Positions 7,918 to 15,340 of a stretch of DNA of 33,194 nucleotides are shown here, in pieces. This DNA is from Phycisphaerae bacterium. Lineage in GTDB: Bacteria > Planctomycetota > Phycisphaerae > SM23-33. The notes under the pieces are model-generated. The model was not told the DNA's origin and did not search any database. It saw only the letters and a list, made by a program, of their open reading frames with translations. A program made the translations under genes and the position numbers. The stretch covers positions 1 through 33,194 of the forward strand of contig JAFGJE010000138.1 of the NCBI GenBank assembly GCA_016929245.1, written 5' to 3'. Numbering within the stretch: the first letter of the stretch is position 1; each line of letters opens with the position of its first letter.

Positions 7918-7942
7918 ACAATATCGTAAGTTTATCGATATT
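7918..7942 (-). promoter_or_regulatory. Candidate operator upstream of the second GntR/FCD gene
   Basis: AATATCG (7920-7926) and CGATATT (7936-7942) form an inverted pair with a 9-base spacer, about 75-100 bp upstream of the start. The flanking ACAATATCGT (7918-7927) is repeated in reverse orientation at 8908-8917 in the AraC/UroD intergenic region. The spacing is wider than classic GntR operators, so the binding protein is uncertain. Confidence 0.4.
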
Positions 7943-8011
7943 TTTGAGTTATGTCAATCCTATTGTAAGTTTCGGACAAGGACAGGTGATACAATTCGAT
8001 CCGGTGTGCTC

Positions 8012-8896
8012 CTATTCCGCGCGTTGGGTTGGAGTTCGCCGGAAGGCGCCGGGGGACACGCCGAAGGTTTTGCGGAATTGGCGGGTGAAATAGTTGGCGT
8101 CGGAGAACCCGGCGTGCAAGGCCGCTTCGGTCACGGTGAGTTCTTCCTCGCGCAGGCGGTCGGCGGCTTTGCGGGTGCGCAGGCGGATCAGGTAATCCAC
8201 GGGCGTGGTTCCCAGCGCCGCCCGAAACGTGCGCAACAGCGTGCTGGGGGACATGTGGGCGATTTTCGCCAATTGCGGCAGGCGGATCGCTTCGGAATAA
8301 TGCTCCTCCAGGTACGCCAACACCGTCCCCAGGCGAATCAGGCCGCGCGTTTCCGGATTACGCACCTGGCCGTAACAGCGGGACAGAAAACACACCAACT
8401 GCATGAACAGCGCGGTCAGTTGGAATCGGAATCCGGGATTCCGGTGTTTCAACTCCGTTTCCATCAGTTTGACCAGTCCGTTCGCGAAGGCCAGTTCGTC
8501 CAGCCCGACGCGAAGGCGCCCTTGAAATTCCCCCCGCCGTCGCAGGCGCGGTTCCAGCTCGAACAGCGCCTGGTATCCCGGTAGGTGCGTCAAGTCCGCG
8601 ATCGGCCACTGCAATAACTCGCGGTTGAAAAAGAGATTGATCAGACTCAACTGCTCTAGATCCCGATATTCATGCGTGACGTTCTCCGGAATCACAAACA
8701 CGTCCCCCGCCGAAAGACTATGCGACAGGCTGTGAACGTGATGCGTCGCGGCGCCCGAAAGGATCAGAACCAACTCGCCGAAATCATGGCTGTGCGAAGC
8801 GATATAGGTCTGCACCTCCACGCGACGCACATCCACCGGGAGATCCTGGGACGTGAAATACTCAGCACGCCGGAGATGTCTGGGTTTGGACGGCAT
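8012..8896 (-). CDS. AraC-family transcriptional regulator with N-terminal cupin domain
   Basis: A 294-residue regulator. The N-terminal half is a cupin sensor: HSHDFGELVLILSGAATHHV followed by LSAGDVFVIPENVTHEY, the usual sugar-binding fold of RhaS/RhaR/MelR-like proteins. The C-terminal hundred residues hold the two helix-turn-helix units of AraC: YSEAIRLPQLAKIAHMSPSTLLRTFRAALG and TVTEAALHAGFSDANYFTRQFRKTFGVSP. It is divergent from the UroD-like/ADP-ribosylglycohydrolase pair (starts 120 bp apart) and is probably their activator. The start has only a poor Shine-Dalgarno (AGAAG abutting the ATG), so translation may be weak or leaderless. Confidence 0.88.
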   Translation of the reverse strand: MPSKPRHLRRAEYFTSQDLPVDVRRVEVQTYIASHSHDFGELVLILSGAATHHVHSLSHSLSAGDVFVIPENVTHEYRDLEQLSLINLFFNRELLQWPIADLTHLPGYQALFELEPRLRRRGEFQGRLRVGLDELAFANGLVKLMETELKHRNPGFRFQLTALFMQLVCFLSRCYGQVRNPETRGLIRLGTVLAYLEEHYSEAIRLPQLAKIAHMSPSTLLRTFRAALGTTPVDYLIRLRTRKAADRLREEELTVTEAALHAGFSDANYFTRQFRKTFGVSPGAFRRTPTQRAE

Positions 8897-8907
8897 CTTC
8901 TATTATG

Positions 8908-8972
8908 ACGATATTGTGCTATAGAATGACTGAATATACAAGGATTTTATTAAATATAAATCGTACAATATC
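8908..8972. promoter_or_regulatory. Shared control region between divergent AraC and UroD-like genes
   Basis: Within an AT-rich 119-bp gap an inverted octamer GATATTGT (8910-8917) / ACAATATC (8965-8972) is centred near 8941, midway between the two genes. The left copy extends to ACGATATTGT, the reverse complement of a sequence upstream of the second GntR gene. AT-rich runs such as TTATTAAATATAAAT (8947-8961) could hold a -10 element for the UroD-like gene, but no clean -35/-10 pair can be fixed. Confidence 0.4.
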
Positions 8973-9015
8973 TTCGTTGTCGATCACACACGTTTGTTCG
9001 GGAATCCATGGAATC

Positions 9016-10149
9016 ATGACGGAACGGGAACGATTCATCGCGTGCATGGACTATCAGTCCGCCGACCGAAGGCCGAACCACGAACTGGGCGTCTGGGCGC
9101 AGACACGCGCGCGCTGGGAAACCGAAGCGCCCCAAGCCGTCGCGGACTTCCATTGGGGCTGGTTTCCCGGCGAAACCGCGTTGGGGATGGATCGACGCGA
9201 ATTCATCCCCGTGAATTTCGGGTTCCTTCCCCCCTTCGAGGAAGAAGTCATCGAGGAGACCGACCGATACCTGATCCGCCGCGACGGAAAAGGAATCGTC
9301 ACGAAGGCATTGAAGGAGGGAACCATCAACGGTTCGCGGATGTGCATGGACGAATACATCGATTTTCCCGTCAAGTCCACCGCCGACTTCGCGGACATTC
9401 GCGGACGCCTGCGACCCAATCCGAATCGATATCCCCCGAATCTCACCGAGCAGGCCGCCATCTGGAGCCGGCGGGATCATCCGCTCGTATTGGGACAAAA
9501 CTGCTCCGCCAACGGATTCTACTGGCGGGCGCGCGAACTGATGGGAACCGTCAACCTGAGCTACGCCTGGTACGACGAACCGAAACTGATGCACGAAATG
9601 ATGGAATTCCTCGCGGAATTCTTCATCGAAACCGCCGGACCCGTGCTGGAAACAACGTCGGTGGACTATTTCACGTTCAACGAAGATTTCTCGATGAAAT
9701 CCGGGCCGCTGCTGAGCCCGCGAACCTACGCGACGTTCATTCAGCCGCGGCTGCGGCGGGTGGTGGACTTTCTCAAGTCCAAAGGCGTGCGATACGTCGC
9801 CGTGGACACCGACGGTGATCCGACGGTGCTGATCCCGTTGATGCTGGACGCGGGGATCGATACAATCTGGCCGATCGAACGGGCGTCGGACGTCTCGCCG
9901 CGGCAGTGGCGCGAACAATTCGGCCTGGATTTGCGCCTCTGGGGCGGCGTGGACAAGCGCGTCCTGCCGAAAGGCGACAAGGCGATCCGCGAACATCTCC
10001 GCGAGATGATCCCGCTGATCGAGGAAGGCGGATTCATCCCGACGGTCGATCACACCGTGCCGCCGGATGTCTCCTGGGACGATTTCCGATATTATATGGA
10101 CGCCAAGCAATCCCTCCTGACGGGAGATTTCAAGGCGCTGGAACACTGA
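9016..10149 (+). CDS. UroD-superfamily protein (uroporphyrinogen decarboxylase/corrinoid methyltransferase-like)
   Basis: A 377-residue TIM-barrel protein of the uroporphyrinogen decarboxylase superfamily: N-terminal MTERERFIACMDYQSADRRP, a central FNEDFSMKSGPLLSPRTY segment, then GVRYVAVDTDGDPTVLIPLMLDAGIDTIWPIE and LRLWGGVDKRVL. In MtaA/MtbA-like methyltransferases the position of VDTDGD (263-268) carries a zinc-binding HxC motif; here it is DxD, so this is neither a classic zinc methyltransferase nor true HemE (no MRQAGR motif). The start at 9016 is chosen by homology to the usual N-terminus; the frame is open further upstream. The next gene begins 12 bp downstream, so the two form one operon. 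The substrate is unknown; the AraC/cupin neighbour suggests sugar-derived compounds. Confidence 0.8.
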   Translation: MTERERFIACMDYQSADRRPNHELGVWAQTRARWETEAPQAVADFHWGWFPGETALGMDRREFIPVNFGFLPPFEEEVIEETDRYLIRRDGKGIVTKALKEGTINGSRMCMDEYIDFPVKSTADFADIRGRLRPNPNRYPPNLTEQAAIWSRRDHPLVLGQNCSANGFYWRARELMGTVNLSYAWYDEPKLMHEMMEFLAEFFIETAGPVLETTSVDYFTFNEDFSMKSGPLLSPRTYATFIQPRLRRVVDFLKSKGVRYVAVDTDGDPTVLIPLMLDAGIDTIWPIERASDVSPRQWREQFGLDLRLWGGVDKRVLPKGDKAIREHLREMIPLIEEGGFIPTVDHTVPPDVSWDDFRYYMDAKQSLLTGDFKALEH

Positions 10150-10161
10150 AAGGCATTTTCC

Positions 10162-11676
10162 ATGACAAACATCACTTTGAATCGCGACGAGTACCTGGAC
10201 AAGGTCAGCGCCTGCTGGCTGGGCAAGAATATCGGCGGCACGCTGGGCATGCCGGTGGAATGGCATCGGCAGGTTAACAACCTGTCGTTCTACCTCCAGG
10301 ATTTAACCGGCGACCCCGTGCCCAACGACGACCTGGACCTGCAACTGGTCTGGCTGACGGCGCTGGAGAATCACGGGGTGGACATCGACGCGCACACGCT
10401 GGCGGATTACTGGCTGCTCTACGTCACGCCGCATTACGCGGAATACGGAACGGGCAAGGCGAATCTTCGCCGAGGACTCCTGCCGCCGCTTTCGGGTTCC
10501 GTCGAAAATGAACTGAAGGACAGTTGCGGGGCGTTCATCCGCACGGAAATCTGGGCGTGCATCGCCCCGGGCTTACCCGCCGTCGCCGCGAAGTACGCCT
10601 ACGAGGACGCCATCGTCGATCACGGCGACGGCGAGGGGACGTTCGCCGCGGTCATGATCGCCGCGATGCAGAGCGCCGCGTTCGTCGTTTCGGACTTGCG
10701 AACCTTGATCGACATCGGACTGTCGTATATCCCCGAAGACTGCGGAACCGCCGAGGCGGTTAAAATGACCGTTCGCCTCGTGGACGAAGGGAAAAAATGG
10801 CGGACGATCCGCGACGAGATTCTGCGTCATCATCGCGGGCTGGCGTGGTTCGGCTGTCGCTCGCACATCAGCGACGATGATTTCAAGAAAGGATTCTTCG
10901 ACGGAAAGCTGGGGTTCGACGTTCCGTCCAATATCGCGATTCTCATCCTCGGCCTGCTCGTCGGCGGGGACGACTTCGACAAGATGATCTGCACGACCGT
11001 CAACTGCGGCGAGGACACCGACTGCACGGCAGCGACGGCCGGGGCGCTGTGGGGGATCCTTCGAGGACAGGCGGGGATCCCCGAACGGTGGATCGCGCCG
11101 ATCGGGCGGGGAATCACCACGCTGTGCGTCAACAACGCGGAAATCGATCCCGGAATCCCCCAAACCGTGGACGAACTGACCCGTCGCACGGCCCGGATCG
11201 CTCAACAGGTGCTTTCGCGTCACAAAGCCGAGACGATGCTTTCCGACGGCGAAACCCGGCTTCACGGCCTGGACGCCGCCTCCCTGATGTGCCCCGACGG
11301 CGGGGAGGAATTGTTCACCGCTCTGCAAGGCCCGCGGTTCACGTTCCCCCTGTTCACCGTTCGGACCGAATATCCCGACGGGCCGTTCGTGCGCGACGAC
11401 GAACCGACGAGGCTGCGCGTCCTGATTGATAATCTTTCCCGCGTCCCGGCGACGTTGATGTTTCGATGGTGTTGTCCCGAAGGCGGGTGCGTCGCGCCCG
11501 GCGGGGAATCCACCACGATCTGCCAGCAGCGACAATATCGCCGACCGGCGGTGATGGACTTCCAGCTCTCCTGTCAAAACACACGGCAGGCGACGAATCG
11601 CTTCGTGCTGGAAATCACAGCCGTCAACCGGGCGACGGTCATGGAAATCCCCGTCGTCCTGATCCAAAAGGCGTAA
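10162..11676 (+). CDS. ADP-ribosylglycohydrolase-family protein
   Basis: A 504-residue protein. The N-terminal 310 residues fit the ADP-ribosylglycohydrolase fold: YLDKVSACWLGKNIGGTLGMPVE at the start, NDDLDLQ (55-61) at the place of the first metal-binding motif (usually TDDT), and GEDTDCTAATAGALWG (283-298), a full match to the C-terminal GDTDxxAAxxGAxxGA metal motif. The C-terminal 150 residues are beta-rich and not part of the catalytic fold. Members remove ADP-ribose from proteins or act on other N-glycosidic substrates; in PVC bacteria many sit in sugar or nucleoside catabolic operons. AAAGG lies 8 bases before the ATG. It is co-transcribed with the UroD-like gene. Confidence 0.85.
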   Translation: MTNITLNRDEYLDKVSACWLGKNIGGTLGMPVEWHRQVNNLSFYLQDLTGDPVPNDDLDLQLVWLTALENHGVDIDAHTLADYWLLYVTPHYAEYGTGKANLRRGLLPPLSGSVENELKDSCGAFIRTEIWACIAPGLPAVAAKYAYEDAIVDHGDGEGTFAAVMIAAMQSAAFVVSDLRTLIDIGLSYIPEDCGTAEAVKMTVRLVDEGKKWRTIRDEILRHHRGLAWFGCRSHISDDDFKKGFFDGKLGFDVPSNIAILILGLLVGGDDFDKMICTTVNCGEDTDCTAATAGALWGILRGQAGIPERWIAPIGRGITTLCVNNAEIDPGIPQTVDELTRRTARIAQQVLSRHKAETMLSDGETRLHGLDAASLMCPDGGEELFTALQGPRFTFPLFTVRTEYPDGPFVRDDEPTRLRVLIDNLSRVPATLMFRWCCPEGGCVAPGGESTTICQQRQYRRPAVMDFQLSCQNTRQATNRFVLEITAVNRATVMEIPVVLIQKA

Positions 11677-11697
11677 TACCAAAGCCAATTCGTTTTT

Positions 11698-11725
11698 GCG
11701 CGGCGGGAAAGGATTCCCGCCGCGC
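11698..11725. terminator. Strong hairpin between convergent genes
   Basis: A perfect 12-bp GC-rich stem GCGCGGCGGGAA/TTCCCGCCGCGC with loop AGGA lies 21 bp after the ADP-ribosylglycohydrolase stop and 40 bp before the convergent permease stop. It lacks a T-run on the plus strand, so it would be a hairpin-only or bidirectional stop. Confidence 0.5.
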
Positions 11726-11765
11726 GGAGATTCGGGAGGTTCCGGCCGTGTGTTTTGAACGCGGT

Positions 11766-13346
11766 TTAACCGGCGTCGACTTGCCGTTGTCGAACGGGAG
11801 GCACTTGCCGGGTCAGCGATGTCAGTTGCATGAAACTCCACGCCTGACCGACCAGGAGAATCGCCAGCCCTCCGAACGCGTTATACAACAGGGAATTCCA
11901 GGCGTCCCGGGTATTCGCGCTCGACGCGTCCCGGAAGAGATACCCGATATCTTCGACCATTCCCACCGGCGTGACGTATAACGGACCGGCGCTTGACGAC
12001 ACCGCCGCCAGCAGGCTCGGCGCCAGGATCGCCACCACGAGGAACACGATCCCCAGAAGCGAACCGGACTTTCGGCTGGTCAGAACGCCCGCCTGGAACA
12101 GGCTCGTATATCCCAGCAGGAACAGCAGCCACACCCCCGCGACGGCCAGCAGCGCCCCCGCGGAAACCACCCCGTGAAAATAATGATGATTCACCGTCAG
12201 CACCACCGCGGCCGTGATCGCCCAGAGGATCAATCCCGCCAGCCAGGCGGGAGACCCTTTATCGAACAGCCCGCGCACGAGGGTCGAACCCATCGGTCCG
12301 CGGGGGCGATACCGCAGCCAATGCACCAGGTTGTCCAGCGACGGGGAATGCAGAATCATCCAGATCAGGATCATCCCACCGAAACCCGCCAGGTACAACA
12401 GGCAGAAATCCACCCGGTCGGAACCCTGCCATCCGGACTCCCCGCCGTCGTTGAGGAAGTCCGCGATGAACCCGATCAACAGGGCGTGAAACATCGCCAG
12501 GACGATCAGGCCGTGCCAACGGGGAGACCGCGGCGCTTCGGGGCGCGTCAATCCCCGCCGCGCGGCGAGGAAAAATACCGCCGCGAAGAACAGATACAAA
12601 ATCACCGGCGCCGCCTGCCAGGGAATGGAGATCGAATAAAAATGGGCGCCGTGGTCGCGAATCATCGCGGGCAATTCATTCACCGGCAGCAGCGACCAGG
12701 AAAGACTCGCCAGCGGCGCGACCGGCAGCAGCGGAAGGATCACCGTCTTGTCGCCCATCAGCGCGCCGGAAATCCCAAGGGAAAACACCAGAAACACCAC
12801 CACGATCAACCCGCCCAGGGACACGCGCCCCAACCCGATACTCGCGGAGAGTCCCAGGAATCCCGAAGCCGTGAACCCGCACAGCGCGATCACGTGCAGC
12901 CAGAGAATCCGTTCCAATTCCACGCCTCCGATCAGGGCGGAAATCGTACCGACCACACCGGTGACGGCGGTGACGGTCAGAATCCCCACGCAACGCCCCA
13001 CCAGCAGCCCGATCGCCTTGCCGGAAGGACGCAGCGGGAGCGTTTCGAGAAATTCGTACGTGTTCTGCTTGCGCTCCTGCACGACGGAATCCGACATCAC
13101 CCACAACGTCACGACAATCGCCGCGAACATCTCCACCGCGAAGCAGAACCAGCCGAACCGGTATCCCGTCCGTTCCGCCAGAGAAGGTTCGCCGGAATAT
13201 TCGGTTTCCGTCACGGCGTTGACGTGGATGCAAAACAGGATGAACAGCAGAAGCAGTCCCAGTCCGATCATCCAGCCCCAGAAACCGTTTCGTCCGTAAC
13301 TCGAACGGACGCCGCGATACATTAAAGGATTATGCATGAACGGCAT
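11766..13346 (-). CDS. ABC-2 type transporter permease
   Basis: A 526-residue integral membrane protein with about 11-12 hydrophobic helices (for example WMIGLGLLLLFILFCIHVN, FAVEMFAAIVVTLWVMSD, LILWAITAAVVLTV). The segment VVQERKQNTYEFLETLPLRP after the second helix is the typical ABC-2 'ERKxGTxExLxxxPl' coupling motif, which contacts the ATPase. AAGGA lies 8 bases upstream of the ATG. The start overlaps the end of the ATPase gene by 17 bp, so translation is coupled. The pair forms an exporter; the cargo cannot be told from sequence. Confidence 0.88.
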   Translation of the reverse strand: MPFMHNPLMYRGVRSSYGRNGFWGWMIGLGLLLLFILFCIHVNAVTETEYSGEPSLAERTGYRFGWFCFAVEMFAAIVVTLWVMSDSVVQERKQNTYEFLETLPLRPSGKAIGLLVGRCVGILTVTAVTGVVGTISALIGGVELERILWLHVIALCGFTASGFLGLSASIGLGRVSLGGLIVVVFLVFSLGISGALMGDKTVILPLLPVAPLASLSWSLLPVNELPAMIRDHGAHFYSISIPWQAAPVILYLFFAAVFFLAARRGLTRPEAPRSPRWHGLIVLAMFHALLIGFIADFLNDGGESGWQGSDRVDFCLLYLAGFGGMILIWMILHSPSLDNLVHWLRYRPRGPMGSTLVRGLFDKGSPAWLAGLILWAITAAVVLTVNHHYFHGVVSAGALLAVAGVWLLFLLGYTSLFQAGVLTSRKSGSLLGIVFLVVAILAPSLLAAVSSSAGPLYVTPVGMVEDIGYLFRDASSANTRDAWNSLLYNAFGGLAILLVGQAWSFMQLTSLTRQVPPVRQRQVDAG

Positions 13347-14283
13347 GATGGTTCCTTTCCGCGATGCTGATGTACGCCTCGTGCAGGCTGCTGGCCGATT
13401 CCTGGAGCAACACCACCCGCACGCCCGCGGCGATCAGTTGGTCCAGCAGCTCGGAGACGGTTTCGTCGGTCCCGTCGAATTCAAACCGCAGCCACGTCGT
13501 GTCGGTCTGAATCATGCTGACGTTTTCGTGTTTCTCCAGCACGTTCGCGGCCGGGGTCTGCGAACCTTCCAGCACGCGCAGTTGCAGTTTCCGACGGGGC
13601 AGCAGACGGCGAATGACCTCCTCCGTCGGCCCGGATTCCAGGAACACGCCCTGGTGCATGATGCCCACGGACGTGCACAATCCCGACAATTCCGCGAGAA
13701 TGTGCGAGGAGATGATGATCGTCGCGCCCTCGGCGCGGACGCGCTGGAGAACGGCGAACAGCCGCGCCCGCGCGAGCGGATCCAATCCGCTGGCGGGTTC
13801 GTCCAGCAGCAGCAGCCGGGGGTTATGCAGAACGGCCCGGCCGAGCCCCAGCCGCTGGACCATCCCGCGGCTGAGCCCTTTGCACAGTTCGTCGGCTTTT
13901 TCCTCCAGGCCGATCAGTCCGATCACGTCCGTCACCCGGTGAGCGAGTTTCGCGCCTCGCAGCCCGTGCGCCAGGGCGAAGAACGTCAGGAATTCCCGCA
14001 CCGTCAGGTCGCGGTAAACCTGGAAGAAGTCGGGCATGAACCCGATCACGCTCCGAACGCCCGGCGGATCGTCCCAGAGGTCCTTTCCCTCCAGCAACAC
14101 CCGTCCGGCCGTCGGTTCCAGCGTGGTCGCCAGCATGCGCAGCAGCGTCGTCTTGCCCGCCCCGTTGGGACCGATCAGGCCGTAGATTTCGCCGGCGGGA
14201 ATCGACAAATCCACATCCGCCAACGCCACGACGTTGAAATATTCCTTCCGCAGACGGCGTAACTCGATAATGGTCTTGACCAT
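13330..14283 (-). CDS. ABC-2 type transporter ATP-binding protein
   Basis: A 317-residue ATPase. Walker A GPNGAGKT (38-45), signature LSRGM (137-141), Walker B LLLLDE (157-162) followed by the D-loop SGLDP, and the switch His194 are all intact, so ATP hydrolysis is expected. The Q-loop region reads GFMPDFFQVY with Asp in the usual Gln place, a variation I associate with a PVC-group ABC-2 subfamily. A C-terminal domain of about 90 residues (LQLRVLEGSQ ... FEFDGTDETVSELLDQL) is the usual regulatory appendix. The start at 14283 (MVKTIIEL) is preferred to one 17 codons upstream because AGAGAGG lies about 10 bases before it and the fold begins there. Confidence 0.9.
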   Translation of the reverse strand: MVKTIIELRRLRKEYFNVVALADVDLSIPAGEIYGLIGPNGAGKTTLLRMLATTLEPTAGRVLLEGKDLWDDPPGVRSVIGFMPDFFQVYRDLTVREFLTFFALAHGLRGAKLAHRVTDVIGLIGLEEKADELCKGLSRGMVQRLGLGRAVLHNPRLLLLDEPASGLDPLARARLFAVLQRVRAEGATIIISSHILAELSGLCTSVGIMHQGVFLESGPTEEVIRRLLPRRKLQLRVLEGSQTPAANVLEKHENVSMIQTDTTWLRFEFDGTDETVSELLDQLIAAGVRVVLLQESASSLHEAYISIAERNHHAVHA

Positions 14284-14330
14284 GAGTTTTACCTCTCTAC
14301 CCTTTGCTGTGGAGTATCCGTAGGGTATTG

Positions 14331-14359
14331 ACAATACACCATTACGGTTGATTCAGCAA
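14331..14359 (-). promoter_or_regulatory. Candidate sigma70 promoter of the ABC exporter operon
   Basis: On the minus strand TTGCTG (14359-14354), a 17-base spacer and TATTGT (14336-14331) lie 48-76 bp upstream of the ATPase start. The match is partial (TTG.. and TAT..T), the spacing exact. Confidence 0.35.
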
Positions 14360-14404
14360 GGGTGAGGGGGGAGTATTCCTGAAAAAAACCAACAGCGCCG
14401 AAAA

Positions 14405-14466
14405 TTCCAACACCGCCAAACGGCAAGCCGACACAAGAACCGGCTTGCCGTTAGGCGGTGTTGGAA
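14405..14466. repeat. 26-bp-arm hairpin repeat, copy 1, upstream of the MarC-family gene
   Basis: Arms 14405-14430 and 14441-14466 pair over 26 bp with one mismatch around a 10-base loop; the core is CGGCAAGCCG/CGGCTTGCCG. A related copy lies at 15247-15304, just beyond the same gene, and both are preceded by an AAAAAACCAAC stretch. It is probably an interspersed REP-like element rather than a terminator, since there is no T-run. Confidence 0.7.
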
Positions 14467-14551
14467 ATGTATTAGAAAGGTGGAAGAATGCGCGTGCAAA
14501 GAAGTTGCGCGCCCTTCATACTACGCCCTCGACGGAAAAAGGAAACCGACC

Positions 14552-15148
14552 ATGACAACCGTTTTTTTTCAGACGTTCCTGATGATCTTTTTTCTGCTGA
14601 CGCCGTTCGCCGCCGTCTCGGCGTTTTTGTCCCTGACGGCGGGGCATGATTCCTCGCGGGAGAAGCTGCGCGTCGCGTTGCATTGCACGCTCGCGATGCT
14701 TGTGCTCGTGGCGGTGATTTTCTTTTTCGGAAAGTATATTTTCGATCTGTTCGGAATCACGCTGGACGCGTTTCGCGTCGGCGGCGGGACGTTGCTGCTG
14801 TTGGCGTCGATCAACCTGGCACGCGGAACGAAATCCTACCAGGTGTCCGAGGACGAAAAGGATATCGCCGTCGTGCCGCTGGCGATTCCGCTGATCGTGG
14901 GACCGGGCACCATCGGCGCGCTGTTCGTGCTGGGGGCGGAAATTTCCCAGATGCGGCAGCGGCTGGTGGCGCTGGCCGGGGCGCTGCTCGCTGCCGCGGC
15001 TGTGGGGGGATTGCTCGTGCTGACGGTGTTCGTGGAACGCAGAATCAAGCCGAAGTTCATCGTCATGCTGTCCAAAATCACCGGCCTGATCCTCGCCGGC
15101 CTGGCGGCCCAGTTGATTTTCCAGGGGATTCGAGGATTGATGCAATGA
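14552..15148 (+). CDS. MarC/YchE-family integral membrane protein
   Basis: A 198-residue protein with six predicted membrane helices. The features of the MarC (UPF0056) family are present: N-terminal FFQTFLMIFFLLTPFAAVSAFLSLTAG, FRVGGGTLLLLASINLARG at the middle, and VVPLAIPLIVGPGTIGALFVLG, the conserved IPLIxGPGTI motif. The last helix region holds LILAGLAAQLIFQGIRG. Length is normal for the family. The start at 14552 has AAAAGGA 9 bases upstream; the open frame begins earlier but without a site. The function of the family is unsettled. The gene stands alone between foldback repeats on both sides. Confidence 0.88.
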   Translation: MTTVFFQTFLMIFFLLTPFAAVSAFLSLTAGHDSSREKLRVALHCTLAMLVLVAVIFFFGKYIFDLFGITLDAFRVGGGTLLLLASINLARGTKSYQVSEDEKDIAVVPLAIPLIVGPGTIGALFVLGAEISQMRQRLVALAGALLAAAAVGGLLVLTVFVERRIKPKFIVMLSKITGLILAGLAAQLIFQGIRGLMQ

Positions 15149-15240
15149 CGGTTGGAGAGAATTGGTGGGTAACAAGTCGAAACGCAGTGGAGATCGAAGA
15201 TCCCTTAGGGAGGCCCAAGGGATTACCCACCCTACCGTTG
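15148..15240. repeat. About 90-bp foldback repeat after the MarC-family gene
   Basis: Three nested inverted pairs: ACGGTT.../...CCGTT at the ends, GGTGGGTAA (15164-15172) / TTACCCACC (15223-15231), and ATCCCTT (15200-15206) / AAGGGAT (15217-15223). It starts on the last base of the MarC stop codon and runs almost to the next hairpin repeat. It could end transcription as a large hairpin or be an interspersed palindromic repeat. Confidence 0.55.
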
Positions 15241-15246
15241 AAAAAA

Positions 15247-15304
15247 CCAACGACGCCAAACGGCAAGCCGGGGTGATTATCGGCTTGCCGTTCGGCGATG
15301 TTGG
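15247..15304. repeat. Hairpin repeat, copy 2, between MarC-family and repeat-rich PEP-CTERM genes
   Basis: Arms 15247-15270 and 15281-15304 around a 10-base loop; same core CGGCAAGCCG/CGGCTTGCCG and same CCAAC ends as copy 1 at 14405-14466, with three mismatches between the arms. It lies in the gap between two convergent genes. Confidence 0.65.
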
Positions 15305-15340
15305 ATGTTGATGAAATCCGAACAAAATCGGATGATTTTG

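Noticed and set aside
8950-10266. 438-codon open frame on the minus strand
   Set aside because: It is fully antisense to the UroD-like gene, whose family motifs are clear; the protein is a His/Arg/Val-rich shadow.
10573-11841. 422-codon open frame on the minus strand
   Set aside because: Antisense to the ADP-ribosylglycohydrolase gene and without recognisable motifs.
12174-13325. 383-codon open frame on the plus strand
   Set aside because: Gln/Arg/His-rich shadow of the ABC permease; no ribosome binding site and no domain.
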